Notes: generated by a model not told the origin, from the sequence alone. Shown: positions 46,247 through 55,107, counted from the stretch's first letter. The stretch is 58,126 nt of DNA from an uncultured Caulobacterales bacterium (GCA_903837135.1 CAILTK010000103.1:1-58126); one strand, 5' to 3'. Translations and numbers: made by a program.

Positions 46247-46276
46247 GCGGCCCGAGGCGGGGAGCGATCCGCCAGC

Positions 46277-46723
46277 CTATTTCACCGGTATCACCGGCGC
46301 GGGACCTTCGCCGACGATCTCGATGATGCAGGGCTCGTCCTTGGCGCCGTCGTAGTGGGGCTGGTTGGCGAAGTGGGTGACGACCGTGCCTGCCGGCAGG
46401 GGCGTGGCGCCGGCGGGATCGAAGGTCTTGCCGCTGCCCACCCACCAGGTTCCCGACACCACCACCACGTGCCGGTCGTAGGGGTGGGTGTGCGGTTCGC
46501 TCATCTGGTGCGCCGGCCATTTGACCAGGATGGCGTAAGGGCCCGGCTTGGCGGGATCGCCCCAAAGGATGACGCTCAACGGCCCGCCGCGCGGATCGCC
46601 CTTCCAGTCGAGCTTGTCCGGCAGGGTATAGGCCAGAACCGTGGGGTCGGGCGCCGCCCGCGCGGCGACCGGAGCCAGCACGGGCGCCAGCAGGAGAACG
46701 GCGGGCAGGGCGTATCGGAACAT
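46277..46723 (-). CDS. Exported cupin-domain protein
   Basis: 148 residues with signal peptide (AVLLLAPVLAPVAARA). The cupin core has EPHTHPYDRHVVVVSGTWW (His, Asp/Glu/His ligands of motif 1) and GTVVTHFANQPHYDGA. It resembles the periplasmic small cupins of unknown substrate. Convergent with hemD. Confidence 0.85.
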   Translation of the reverse strand: MFRYALPAVLLLAPVLAPVAARAAPDPTVLAYTLPDKLDWKGDPRGGPLSVILWGDPAKPGPYAILVKWPAHQMSEPHTHPYDRHVVVVSGTWWVGSGKTFDPAGATPLPAGTVVTHFANQPHYDGAKDEPCIIEIVGEGPAPVIPVK

Positions 46724-46866
46724 GGTCGGGCTCCTTGGCGAGCGGCGGCGCGAGCGCGCGGTCGTCCTGGTATATCCGCGCGCCGATTTTCCGATAGACC
46801 ACGCGCCCTTGGCATTTGCCGCGGTGGCCGGTAAACAGGCGCGCTTCCGGATACCCCTGGATCAGG

Positions 46867-46942
46867 GCCGCCTTAGCTCAGCCGGTAGAGCGGCGCATTC
46901 GTAATGCGTAGGTCAGGTGTTCGAGTCACCTAGGCGGCACCA
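46867..46942 (+). tRNA. tRNA-Thr (CGT)
   Basis: Acceptor GCCGCCT pairs perfectly with AGGCGGC. The anticodon loop is TTCGTAA (anticodon CGT, codon ACG). The T arm is AGGTG, TTCGAGT, CACCT, and CCA is encoded. Complete 76-base cloverleaf. Confidence 0.95.
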
Positions 46943-46984
46943 TCCCTTCAACGACTTAGCCGAATTTTGCGCAGCCAGGAGCCA

Positions 46985-47015
46985 AGCCTGGTCAGCAGGC
47001 TCTAGAAAATTTTGT
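46985..47015 (+). terminator. Possible terminator after tRNA-Thr
   Basis: AGCCTG at 46985-46990, loop GTCAG, CAGGCT at 46996-47001 is followed by an AT-rich stretch with only four T in a row. It starts 43 bases past the tRNA. Confidence 0.3.
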
Positions 47016-47221
47016 CGCAGCGCCGCGCCCTATGTGGTCGTAGGGATTTTGGCGCGGATGCGAGCATCGGCGATAGACCGAGCCAGCTTGACCGAGATCT
47101 ATGAGCCGGCTCCCACGTTCTAACCGAATGCGGGCAGCTCGCCCCTATCATCGAGGCTCCGAATTTCGCGCGGGTTGGCCTCGCGCTATCTTGACGCGAG
47201 GCCTCTCCCAGCGGCGGGCGC

Positions 47222-47458
47222 CTAGCTGATGCGCAGGATGCGTTCCGCGTTCCGATGCGAGACCTTCTCCCTGGCAGAGACGCTCAGCGGCGCAGCATTC
47301 AGGAATTCCGCGGCCTGCTCGGAGGATTCATACGGGTAGTCAATCGAGAACATAACCGCATCCTCGCCAAGGAGCATGATCGCGCCCATCAAGGCGGCGG
47401 TCGAAAACATGCCGCTTGTGGTAATGAAGATGTTTTGGCCGAAATATTCCGACGGACC
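47222..47458 (-). pseudogene. Truncated amidohydrolase-2 family gene, 3' remnant
   Basis: The frame reads PSEYFGQNIFITTSG then MFSTAALMGAIMLL, VMFSIDYPYES and a C-terminal NAERIL. This is the C-terminus (about 80 residues) of the metal-dependent amidohydrolase-2 family (ACMSD / gamma-resorcylate decarboxylase type), including the DYPYE site of the last metal ligand Asp. About 250 upstream residues, including HxH, are missing. The frame runs on to a stop near 47525 without homology that I can see. It is a remnant left next to the capsule locus. Confidence 0.7.
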
Positions 47459-47572
47459 GTGATCCGCTGCGGGGCTGGCTTCTTTTATAACGTGCAGATG
47501 TTCGAGACACCTGGCCGGCGCTGTTCAGCCGATAAGGGGAAGCGGGCGCCGTGGGGCTCGCTCCCGCTCCGC

Positions 47573-48622
47573 TCACACGGTCGGCTTGCGCAGCTCGACG
47601 ATCTTTTTCACGTCCTGGGCCCGGTCCTTGGGCAGGACCAGGACATGGTCGGCGGTGGCGATGACGATGATGTCGTCCAGCCCGATCACCGAGATCGAGG
47701 GTCCGTCCGACCACAACAGCGATCCCGTGGCGTCCATCTGGGTCGTGTCGCCGCGCCGCACATTGCCGAGGTCGTCGGGCTCGCTGTGGCGCCACAGCTC
47801 GCTCCAGGAGCCGATATCCACCCAGCCCACGTCGAGCGGCGCCACGGCGGCGTGCGATGTCTTCTCCATGACGGCCACGTCGATCGGCACGGACGGGCAG
47901 CGCGCGAAGGCCTCGCTGTCCAGGATGAGACCGCTCGCGTCCCTCGCCGCCGCCGCCAGCGCCGCGAGCGAGCCATCGACCACATCCGGGCAATAGCGGC
48001 GCGCCTCCTGCAGCAGGAGCGCGGGCGTATAGAGGAACAGGCCGGCGTTCCACGAATATCCGCCCTCGGCCAGGTAGGACTCCGCGACCGACCGTTCCGG
48101 CTTTTCGACGAAGCGGGAGATCCTTTGAATATTGGCGCTGATGAAATCGCCGGCCTGGATGTAGCCATAGCCGGTCTCGGGGCCGGTCGGCGTGATCCCG
48201 AAGGTGACGATATTCTCCTCCACCACGGCCATCGCCGCCAGCACGGCGTTGCGGAAGGTCGCGCCGTCGCGGATGACATGGTCCGCCGGCATGAGCAGGA
48301 CCGCCGCGCCCGGCGCGTGCTGCGCGGCCCACTCGGCTGCGACCACGGCGACGGCGCTGGTGTTGCGGCCGAACGGCTCCATGATCACCTCGGCCGGGCG
48401 GATGCCGACTTCGCCCAGCTGCGCATGGACCAAGGCGCCGTGGCGGGCGTTGCAGATCACCAGCGGGTCGAGAAACCCCGCGGACCGCACCCGCAACGCC
48501 GTTTCCTGCAGCATGGCGTTGCCGGACCCGAACGCATGAAACTGCTTTGGACGCTCTTCGGTGGATGTCGGCCACAGGCGTGTTCCCGCACCACCCGACA
48601 TGATTACCGGCAAAATCGACAC
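47573..48622 (-). CDS. manC: Mannose-1-phosphate guanylyltransferase
   Basis: 349 residues, the short form without isomerase domain. It has ILPVIMSGGAGTRLWP (nucleotide binding), RPKQFHAF, FVEKP and NAGLFLY. It makes GDP-mannose, the precursor of mannose and fucose in exopolysaccharides. The GTG at 48622 has AGGGGG 5 bases upstream and begins at the conserved start; ATG at 48649 is the alternative. Divergent from the BTLCP gene. Confidence 0.9.
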   Translation of the reverse strand: MSILPVIMSGGAGTRLWPTSTEERPKQFHAFGSGNAMLQETALRVRSAGFLDPLVICNARHGALVHAQLGEVGIRPAEVIMEPFGRNTSAVAVVAAEWAAQHAPGAAVLLMPADHVIRDGATFRNAVLAAMAVVEENIVTFGITPTGPETGYGYIQAGDFISANIQRISRFVEKPERSVAESYLAEGGYSWNAGLFLYTPALLLQEARRYCPDVVDGSLAALAAAARDASGLILDSEAFARCPSVPIDVAVMEKTSHAAVAPLDVGWVDIGSWSELWRHSEPDDLGNVRRGDTTQMDATGSLLWSDGPSISVIGLDDIIVIATADHVLVLPKDRAQDVKKIVELRKPTV

Positions 48623-48934
48623 TGGGTCCCCCTGCGATGGTCTCGTCATACCATAGCGCTCGCGGCGCAATAACCGGAGCACGCGACGGCAACGCCCGAC
48701 CGTCGGCTTGGTGGCGCCCGGCGGCCGTCAAAAAAACGCTTCATCACGCAAGGTTCGCGCCCGCCGGCGACGTCGCCCCATCCGTCCGACGCGAGCAGTA
48801 TAGTTGGCTTCTATATACGCCGGGGCGGGATTGGTAAATGATTGTAAACTGTCCTCAATACCATTTCTTTACCACAACCATTAGCAGCGATGTAGTCTGT
48901 ATAGTGGATGATCTCACGCATCGGGAGATCATCC
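48623..48934. promoter_or_regulatory. AT-rich divergent region between manC and the BTLCP gene
   Basis: The 110 bases from about 48795 are clearly AT-richer than the surroundings, with several TAAA/TATA steps. A candidate -10 TATAGT lies at 48900-48905 with TTAGCA 13 bases before it. In Caulobacter crescentus the hvyA promoter is AT-rich and bound by MucR. Binding here is inferred, not shown. Confidence 0.45.
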
Positions 48935-48935
48935 A
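48905..48935. promoter_or_regulatory. Inverted repeat over RBS and -10 of the BTLCP gene
   Basis: TGGATGATCTC at 48905-48915 and GAGATCATCCA at 48925-48935 are a perfect 11-base inverted repeat around a 9-base loop. The right arm covers GGGAGA, the ribosome binding site, and reaches the A of ATG. If transcribed whole it would mask translation. If the start site is inside it, it would be a repressor operator. Confidence 0.6.
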
Positions 48936-49714
48936 TGCGTCTGCAGAGTCTGCTCGTCGTCGCCCTGTTCGGCCTGTTGGGGGCCTGCGCCGAAGCGCCC
49001 GCGTCCTTGCTGGCGACGGCGGGCCCGATCGTGCCGGCGGGAACGCCGGACCGCGCCCCCGCCAGCTTCACCGGCACGTGCGCCCGCTCGCCGGCGCTTT
49101 GCGACCTCCCCGACCCGGGGCCGGTCGCCCTGGCCGAGACACCGGCGACGCTCCAGAAGGTCGGCGACACCGACAGCCTTACGGTGGCGATCTCCATCAA
49201 CCTGACCGCCAACGCCGCCGCCGCGGCCGGCGCCGGGGAGGCCTTCGATCCGGCCAAGGCGATGAGGCTGCTGCAGGCCGTCAACAGCGCGGTCAACGGG
49301 CGCATGGCGCGGGACATGACCCTGCTGGTCAATCCGGCGGACGACTGGACACCCGCGATCGGAACCTCCAACGGCCTCGTGGGGGACTGCAAGAACTTCG
49401 CCGCCGAAAAACGTCGACGGCTGATCGCCGCGGGATTCCCCGCCGACCGGCTCTTCTATGCGGTCGTGTTCCGCGAGGACATCGGCCTGCACGCCCTGTT
49501 GATGGCCCATCTCGACGGCGGGGACTACGCCCTCGACAGCCGCCAACCCTGGGTCACGCCCTGGTACGAGGCGGGCTACACCTATGTGCAGCGTCAGGTC
49601 CTCGGCGATCAGATGCAGTGGACAAACCTCGTCGCTCCGCCGGCCGCCGCGGCGCCGATTTTGCTGGCGCAAGGTGGTCCGGCCGCGACCGCCATGGGCG
49701 CTGGATCACGCTGA
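48935..49714 (+). CDS. HvyA-like BTLCP (transglutaminase-like cysteine protease) lipoprotein
   Basis: 259 residues. Lipobox LLGAC (Cys18). The DUF920/BTLCP core has Cys152 in GDCKNFAAEK, His186 in GLHALLMAH and Asp201 in YALDSR, the catalytic triad of the family. In Caulobacter HvyA of this family blocks capsule formation in swarmer cells. Here the gene lies upstream of an OPX gene, an outer membrane barrel and a Wzc-like kinase, as expected. ATG at 48935 with GGGAGA upstream is preferred over 48908. No function has been tested here. Confidence 0.8.
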   Translation: MRLQSLLVVALFGLLGACAEAPASLLATAGPIVPAGTPDRAPASFTGTCARSPALCDLPDPGPVALAETPATLQKVGDTDSLTVAISINLTANAAAAAGAGEAFDPAKAMRLLQAVNSAVNGRMARDMTLLVNPADDWTPAIGTSNGLVGDCKNFAAEKRRRLIAAGFPADRLFYAVVFREDIGLHALLMAHLDGGDYALDSRQPWVTPWYEAGYTYVQRQVLGDQMQWTNLVAPPAAAAPILLAQGGPAATAMGAGSR

Positions 49715-49816
49715 TCTTGTCGACCTGTCGGTTTTTTGTGGCTTCGGTCATGATAATGCAACCATCCAACGGCGTGCTAATCCCCACCCCGACCCCATGA
49801 ACTCGAGCATCAGCCT

Positions 49817-50392
49817 ATGAATATGAAGCGACTACCCGCAACCGCGTTCGCGATCGCCCTCGCGGCGCTTTCGAGCCTGCCGCTTTCGGGATTTGCGCAA
49901 GGCCCGGCCGCGGCGAATTCGAGTTCGGTGGTCAGCGACTACAAGCTTGGCGTTTCCGACAGAATCCGCGTGCTGGTTTTCAACGAGCCGACCTTGTCGG
50001 GTGAATTCAGTGTGAACTCCAACGGCGCCATCGCCTTTCCGCTGATCGGCGACGTCAAGGCCGAAGGGCGGACGACCACTGAGATCAGCAAAGAGATCGT
50101 CGCCCGCCTCAGCGAGGGATATCTTCGCGCGCCGCAGGTCAGCATCGACATGCTGACCTTCAGACCTTTCTTCATCCTGGGCGAGGTGAACAAGCCCGGA
50201 GAATACGCGTATATCAACGGCTTGACCGTTTTGCAGGCGGTCGCGAAAGCCGAGGGATTCACCTATCGCGCGAACAAGTCGATGGTCTTCATCAAGAAGG
50301 AAGGCGACGCCGGCGAGCACGAGTACAAAATCACCACCGACACGCCGGTCTCGCCGGGGGACACCATAAGGATCAAGGAGCGATACTTCTGA
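49817..50392 (+). CDS. Polysaccharide export (OPX) protein, short form
   Basis: 191 residues with a signal peptide (about 1-28, ending GFAQG). The Poly_export domain is DYKLGVSDRIRVLVFNEPTLSG then GAIAFPLIGDVKAEGRTTTEI, followed by an SLBB-like domain (FILGEVNKPGEYAYINGLTVL). No lipobox and no C-terminal amphipathic helix, so it is a short periplasmic OPX protein that probably relies on a separate barrel (51021) for the outer membrane. An intrinsic terminator follows. Confidence 0.92.
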   Translation: MNMKRLPATAFAIALAALSSLPLSGFAQGPAAANSSSVVSDYKLGVSDRIRVLVFNEPTLSGEFSVNSNGAIAFPLIGDVKAEGRTTTEISKEIVARLSEGYLRAPQVSIDMLTFRPFFILGEVNKPGEYAYINGLTVLQAVAKAEGFTYRANKSMVFIKKEGDAGEHEYKITTDTPVSPGDTIRIKERYF

Positions 50393-50404
50393 TCTGTCCT
50401 TAAG

Positions 50405-50433
50405 GTAGCCTCCAACCGCAGGCTGTTATTTTT
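50405..50433 (+). terminator. Intrinsic terminator after the OPX gene
   Basis: AGCCT at 50407-50411 and AGGCT at 50420-50424, extendable by wobble pairs, are followed by GTTATTTTT. It begins 13 bases after the OPX stop. Confidence 0.45.
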
Positions 50434-50481
50434 GCTGAACTTTCACCTCTATGCGGCACAGCCCTTGCAATGGCTGGCGCA

Positions 50482-50508
50482 GGGACATTTGTTCCTGTAA
50501 AGTGTCCC
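50482..50508 (+). promoter_or_regulatory. Hairpin upstream of the Gly-rich secreted protein
   Basis: GGGACATTT at 50482-50490 pairs with AAGTGTCCC at 50500-50508 (nine pairs, one G-U). No T-run follows. It sits 35 bases before the start and could be a 5' UTR control or RNA-stabilising hairpin. Confidence 0.35.
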
Positions 50509-50542
50509 ACCGGATTGCTGGGGACTGATCTGGGGGCTGGAC

Positions 50543-50968
50543 ATGAAGGTTGGGGGTTTGATCGCCGTTCTTATCGTCGCAGGCGCCGCGTCCTGGTCGA
50601 CGGTCGCGGCGCCTGTCGCGGCGGCTGTTTCTCCGGTCGATGCGGCGGCCCAGCTGGGTCAACAGCTCATCAAGGCGATCCTGGGATTTCCCGTCGCCAC
50701 CAGCGTGTCGACGATCGAGGCCCAGCTGGCTCTGGCGATCGAACAGTCGGGGGCGAGCAACGACGTCGCGCTTCAGGCTCTCGACATCGCCGAGGCCATT
50801 CCGGGCCTGTCGCCGAACGCCCGGACGGCGATCGAGAATCTGAAGCGGCTCATTCGCGCGCGCAAGCGCAACTACATCGGCGCCCTGGGAGGCGGCGGCC
50901 TCGGCGGGTTCGGCAGCGGCGGTCCCGGATTTGTCGGCGGCGGCGGGGATTCGGACTACCACCACTGA
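50543..50968 (+). CDS. Secreted Gly-rich-tailed protein of the capsule locus, unknown
   Basis: 141 residues. A signal-peptide-like N-terminus (about 5-28) is followed by a helical Ala-rich core with LQALDIAEAIPGLSPNARTAIENLKRLI. The basic ARKRNYIG is then followed by a Gly-rich tail (GGGGLGGFGSGGPGF) ending DSDYHH. I do not recognise a family. Position between the OPX and barrel genes, after its own hairpin, suggests a periplasmic capsule accessory. Confidence 0.6.
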   Translation: MKVGGLIAVLIVAGAASWSTVAAPVAAAVSPVDAAAQLGQQLIKAILGFPVATSVSTIEAQLALAIEQSGASNDVALQALDIAEAIPGLSPNARTAIENLKRLIRARKRNYIGALGGGGLGGFGSGGPGFVGGGGDSDYHH

Positions 50969-51020
50969 GGTCATCAACGCGACTGGTTCGATGAGATCGG
51001 ACGGTTTTCGGGAGTTAATC

Positions 51021-52391
51021 ATGCATCGAACGCGCAGCGTCATAGCGGCCACTGCCTCGATCTTCGCGTGCATCGTGTCCGGTTCGGCGTGGGCGCAATC
51101 CTCTCCCCCCACGGGTCCCACGGCGACCGGGGGCACGGACTTCTATTCAGGCCTGCAGGCCTTCGGCTCGTTCGAGGACTTCGGCGCCTTCAATGACTAC
51201 AATCGCGGCCGCAACGTCAGCGTCCTGCAGCGTGAGCGCCCCGAATACTCGGCCATCGGCATCCCCCTCGCGAGTTTCATCGTCTATCCGCGGCTGGTCT
51301 CGGGACTTGGCTACACGGACAATGTCTATGCGACCCAGGGCTCCAAGATTTCCGACGAGTTCGCCGAGATCGATCCGCAGTTCATCGCCCAGTCCACCTG
51401 GTCGCGGAACTCGCTTCTGGTCGACCTCGGCGGCGCCTTTCGCGAGTTCGCCAGCAAGAGCAGCGAGGACCAGGAGGGCGGACACCTGATCGCCACGGGC
51501 CGGTTCGACCTCGCCGGCGCGAGTTACGCCATCGTCGGCGCCAACGTGCAGCGCGCGTTCGAGGAACGCACCGACAGCGGCTTCCCGACCGGGGCTGCGA
51601 CGGCGGTGCCCTACACCACCTACGGGGCCTTCGGCCGGGGCGTCTACCAGGAGGGGCGGGTCCGGGCGAGCGCCTCGGTCGACTACCGCGGCTTCAGCTT
51701 CGACAACGTCCCCGCCCTGCCGTCGTTCGGCGGCGGCACGATCGCTCAGAGCTTCCGTAACGAAAACATCACCACCGTCGCCGGCCGGGGCGAATACGCG
51801 CCGACGCCGGACACCGGCGTTTTCGGCGAGCTGGCCTATGTGAGTTCGGATTACGTCAGCGTGGCCGGCATTCCCGACCGCAGTTCGCACGAATACCGCC
51901 TGCTGGCGGGAACGGACTTCGACCTGACCGCGGTGATCCGCGGGGAGATCGGCGGCGGCTATGTGGATCGCGAGTACAACTCGTCGATCTACGGGTCGAT
52001 CTCCGGCTTCGCCTTCCGCGGCCAGGTGGAGTATTTCCCAACCGCCCTCACCACCGTGACGGTGAACGCCAGCCGGTCGATCCAGGACGCGGTCATCGTC
52101 AACTCCGGCGGTTACTTTTCGAACCTGGTGGGCGTCAAAGTCGACCATGAGTTGCTCAGGAATCTGCTCCTGAGCGCCGCCGTCACCTATGAATATGATG
52201 ACTTCAACCAGCTGTCGCGCCACGACGCCATCGGCAATGTGAAGATCGGCTTCCAATATTTGTTGAGTCGGGGCGTCGGCATCAACGCCAGCTATTCGTA
52301 CGCGAAGCGCGAATCCCGAGCCATTCCCACCTTCGTCGGGCCTCAATTCAATACAAATCGTCTGTTCATCGGTCTGGTGCTGCAGAGATAA
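51021..52391 (+). CDS. Outer membrane beta-barrel of the capsule export locus
   Basis: 456 residues with a signal peptide (SAWAQ). It has alternating beta strands with aromatic girdles, e.g. YPRLVSGLGYTDNVYATQ, typical of the BBP2/putative porin-2 barrels found with short OPX proteins and Wzc-like kinases. It probably provides the outer-membrane pore. The C-terminal strand ends in VLQR rather than in an aromatic residue. GGAG precedes the start at 51021. Confidence 0.8.
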   Translation: MHRTRSVIAATASIFACIVSGSAWAQSSPPTGPTATGGTDFYSGLQAFGSFEDFGAFNDYNRGRNVSVLQRERPEYSAIGIPLASFIVYPRLVSGLGYTDNVYATQGSKISDEFAEIDPQFIAQSTWSRNSLLVDLGGAFREFASKSSEDQEGGHLIATGRFDLAGASYAIVGANVQRAFEERTDSGFPTGAATAVPYTTYGAFGRGVYQEGRVRASASVDYRGFSFDNVPALPSFGGGTIAQSFRNENITTVAGRGEYAPTPDTGVFGELAYVSSDYVSVAGIPDRSSHEYRLLAGTDFDLTAVIRGEIGGGYVDREYNSSIYGSISGFAFRGQVEYFPTALTTVTVNASRSIQDAVIVNSGGYFSNLVGVKVDHELLRNLLLSAAVTYEYDDFNQLSRHDAIGNVKIGFQYLLSRGVGINASYSYAKRESRAIPTFVGPQFNTNRLFIGLVLQR

Positions 52392-52458
52392 GATTGGTAC
52401 ACCGCGACGGTCTATCAACATCGCTCATCACTCAGTTCGGGGCTGGAGCAGCGCGCGT

Positions 52459-54666
52459 ATGTCCACTTCCGAGGCTCCCGGCCCGCAACCCGCTTTGCGG
52501 CCGGCCCCTGGCGTTGCAAGTGAGCCGTTCGATCTTGCAGGGCTGATCGGGGCGTTCCGCAGGCGTCTTCCCCTGCTCCTGGCGATCACCCTCTCCGTCA
52601 CCGTCCTGGCGGTGCTGGCTTCGCTGGTCATGACGCCGATCTACGCCGCGACGGCGACCATCAAGGTCGACCCCACCCAGCGGCCTCTGCTCGAGGCCGG
52701 CTCTTCCGCCAACGCCGCGGCGCCCGACCAGTCCGTCATCGACACGGAAGTCTCGATCCTGGACTCCCGGGCCGTGGCGGAGGGCGTCGTCCGCCGGCTG
52801 AACCTCGTGCAGGATCCGGAATTCGGAGAGCGGCCCGGCCCGCTCGACTGGCTGGTCGGCCACCACCATCAGGTCAGGACGCCCGGCGACGACGCGCTGA
52901 CCCGGACGGTCTCGCGGGTGCGCAAGTCCCTTTCCGTCCAGCGGGACGGCGCCACCTTCCTGATCAACGTCGTGTTCAAGTCGAAGGACGCCGGTAAGGC
53001 CGCCCGCATCGCCAACAGCTTCGCCGACGAATATATCGGCTTCAGCCTGAAGACGCGGGTGGAGGCCGCTTCCCAGCGGTCGGTCTGGCTGAACCAGCGC
53101 CTTTCCGCCCTCGGCGACCAGGCGCAGCAGGCGGACGCCGCCCTCGCCCACTACCGGTCGGCCACCGGGCTCGTTTCGGGAAGCATCGCCTCGGGCGCGG
53201 GCGCCGGCACCGTCAACGACCAGCAGATCGCCTCCATCACCACGGCTCTGACGACGGCGGAGGCCGACGCCGCGGCCGCCGCGTCGAACGCAAACGCCGC
53301 GCACAACCAGATGTCCCGCGGCGGGATGGACGCCGTCGCCCAGGTGCTGAGCTCGCCGACCATCACCGATCTTCGGCGGCAGCGCGCCGAGGTCGGACGC
53401 GAGCAGGCGCAGATCAACGCCCGCTACGGCCCCAAGCACCCGGACGCCGTGCGCGTGCAGCAGCAGCTCGAGGGGCTCGACCAGCAGATCCAGGACGAGG
53501 CGCGCCGGATCATTTCCGGGCTGGACAACGACGCCCGCGCCGCGGAGGCGCGTGTGGCGGCCATGCGCAGCCAACTCAACGCCCTGAAGGGCGAACAAAC
53601 CGCGCATAGCGCCGCCTCGGTCCAGGCGGACAGCCTCGAACGGCGCGCCGAAGCCAGTCGCACCATCTACAACCAGGTCGCCCAGACCGCCCAGTCGACC
53701 ACCCAGCAGGAACACCTCGACGAAACGCCCGGCCGCATCATGATGCGGGCCGACGCGGCCGACAAACCGGTGTTCCCCAACAAGCCGCTGTTCGCCGCGC
53801 TGGGACTGGTGCTCGGATTCATCCTTGGCGTCGGCGCGGTGCTGATCGCCGAGGTTCTGGATGGGGGGATCCGGACGGTCGAGCAGGTCGAACGCGAGCT
53901 GGGCGTCCCATTCATCGCGTCGATCCCCCTGTTGACCAAGCAGCAGCTGGCGGCGAGCCAGACCCGCACGCCGTGGGACTTTCTGCTGCAGAAGCCTATG
54001 TCGGGCTTCGGCGAGGCGTTCCGCACCATCCGAAGCGCCCTCCTGCTTCCCCTGGACCACAAGTCCGCCTGCGTCGTCTGCCTCACCTCCGCCGTGCCGC
54101 ACGAGGGAAAGACGGTCACCGCCATCTCCCTGGCGCGCACGATGGCCATGGCCGGGGACCGCGTGTGCCTGGTCGACTGCGACCTGCGCCGGGACGTGGT
54201 CAGCTCGCTGCTCGCCGACAAGCCAGAAAACGGCCTGCTCGAGGTGCTCAGAGGCAAGGCGCGGCTGGACGACGTCCTGTTGCCGGACGCCGTTCCGGGG
54301 CTGGATCTGCTTCCCCTGGCGCATGTGACCTTTACGCCGCGCGACGTGTTCGGCAGCGAGGCGACCCGGACCCTGATCGAGGCGCTGCGCGGACGCTACG
54401 ACTGCATCCTGCTCGACGCGCCGCCCCTGATGGCCGTGGCGGACGCGCGGCAACTCGCGCTCCTGGCCGACGTCACCGTCATGATCGCCCGCTGGAAGTC
54501 CACCTCGCGTGTCGCGGTGCGTTCGGCGCTGCACCGCCTGGCGAGCGACGGAGCGACCGTATCCGGCGTGGTTCTGACCATGGTCGACCCGCGCGACCGG
54601 GGCGCGCTGACCCAGTCGGACTCGCTCTATTATTACAGCGACTACGGAAAGTACTACACGGATTGA
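52459..54666 (+). CDS. Wzc-like polysaccharide biosynthesis tyrosine autokinase
   Basis: 735 residues. Wzz domain with TM1 (about 38-59), GNVR-type coiled coil, TM2 (about 443-465). The BY-kinase has Walker A SAVPHEGKT (Lys551), A' VDCDLRR (Asp573, Asp575) and Walker B LLDAPP. The Tyr-rich tail after 722 (six Tyr in the last 14 residues) is the autophosphorylation cluster. It controls polymer length and export with the OPX protein. Walker A has His where relatives usually have Gly, possibly harmless. Confidence 0.93.
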   Translation: MSTSEAPGPQPALRPAPGVASEPFDLAGLIGAFRRRLPLLLAITLSVTVLAVLASLVMTPIYAATATIKVDPTQRPLLEAGSSANAAAPDQSVIDTEVSILDSRAVAEGVVRRLNLVQDPEFGERPGPLDWLVGHHHQVRTPGDDALTRTVSRVRKSLSVQRDGATFLINVVFKSKDAGKAARIANSFADEYIGFSLKTRVEAASQRSVWLNQRLSALGDQAQQADAALAHYRSATGLVSGSIASGAGAGTVNDQQIASITTALTTAEADAAAAASNANAAHNQMSRGGMDAVAQVLSSPTITDLRRQRAEVGREQAQINARYGPKHPDAVRVQQQLEGLDQQIQDEARRIISGLDNDARAAEARVAAMRSQLNALKGEQTAHSAASVQADSLERRAEASRTIYNQVAQTAQSTTQQEHLDETPGRIMMRADAADKPVFPNKPLFAALGLVLGFILGVGAVLIAEVLDGGIRTVEQVERELGVPFIASIPLLTKQQLAASQTRTPWDFLLQKPMSGFGEAFRTIRSALLLPLDHKSACVVCLTSAVPHEGKTVTAISLARTMAMAGDRVCLVDCDLRRDVVSSLLADKPENGLLEVLRGKARLDDVLLPDAVPGLDLLPLAHVTFTPRDVFGSEATRTLIEALRGRYDCILLDAPPLMAVADARQLALLADVTVMIARWKSTSRVAVRSALHRLASDGATVSGVVLTMVDPRDRGALTQSDSLYYYSDYGKYYTD

Positions 54667-54769
54667 ACCGTCCGTCGGCCGGCCGCGATTCAGCCTCGCT
54701 TAACCGTAATCCGAAACCCGCGATAAATACTGATTGGGCATAGTGCCGGCGTCTCAAGAGAGAACGCCG

Positions 54770-55051
54770 ATGACCGCTCAACGCAAGCACACCCAGGACC
54801 ACGGCCGGCGCGGCGGTCCGCTCGCGGGCGTCGCCTCGCCGGTTCGACCCCGTCTGGCGGACGCCGGCGACGCGAGCGGGTTCAATCCGACCTTGGCGGC
54901 CCAGCGCCTGCAGCTGGAAAGTTTCATCGCCGACGAGGCGCAACAGACGGAACGCTATAGCGGGGTCCTGCGCCTCGCCATCATCGTCGGCGCTTCAGGG
55001 GCCCTGTGGACGGTGTTGGTGGCCGGCGCCTGGCGTCTGTTCGCCCGATAG
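54770..55051 (+). CDS. Small membrane protein of the capsule locus, unknown
   Basis: 93 residues, basic disordered N-terminus, one membrane helix near the C-terminus (LAIIVGASGALWTVLVAGAW). ATG at 54770 has AGAGA upstream; an earlier start at 54734 is possible. It follows the kinase by about 100 bases. No family recognised. Confidence 0.5.
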   Translation: MTAQRKHTQDHGRRGGPLAGVASPVRPRLADAGDASGFNPTLAAQRLQLESFIADEAQQTERYSGVLRLAIIVGASGALWTVLVAGAWRLFAR

Positions 55052-55107
55052 GCCGCGCGGCGGGCCCAGGTCCCGATCTTCGATCCCCTACCGGGCTTGA
55101 CGCCGGC

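Noticed and set aside
46867-46942. tRNA-Thr 3' end as attachment site of an integrated element
   Set aside because: No integrase gene and no repeat of the tRNA end is visible in the window.
46917-47123. Open frame of 68 codons beginning in tRNA-Thr
   Set aside because: It starts inside the tRNA, lacks a ribosome binding site and has no protein-like pattern.
48834-48848. Repeated GTAA/TAAA as a CtrA box before the BTLCP gene
   Set aside because: The half-sites are six bases apart, not seven, and neither is TTAA.
49715-49740. Run of six T after the BTLCP gene as a terminator
   Set aside because: The preceding CGAC/GTCG pair leaves only a two-base loop, so no stable stem forms.
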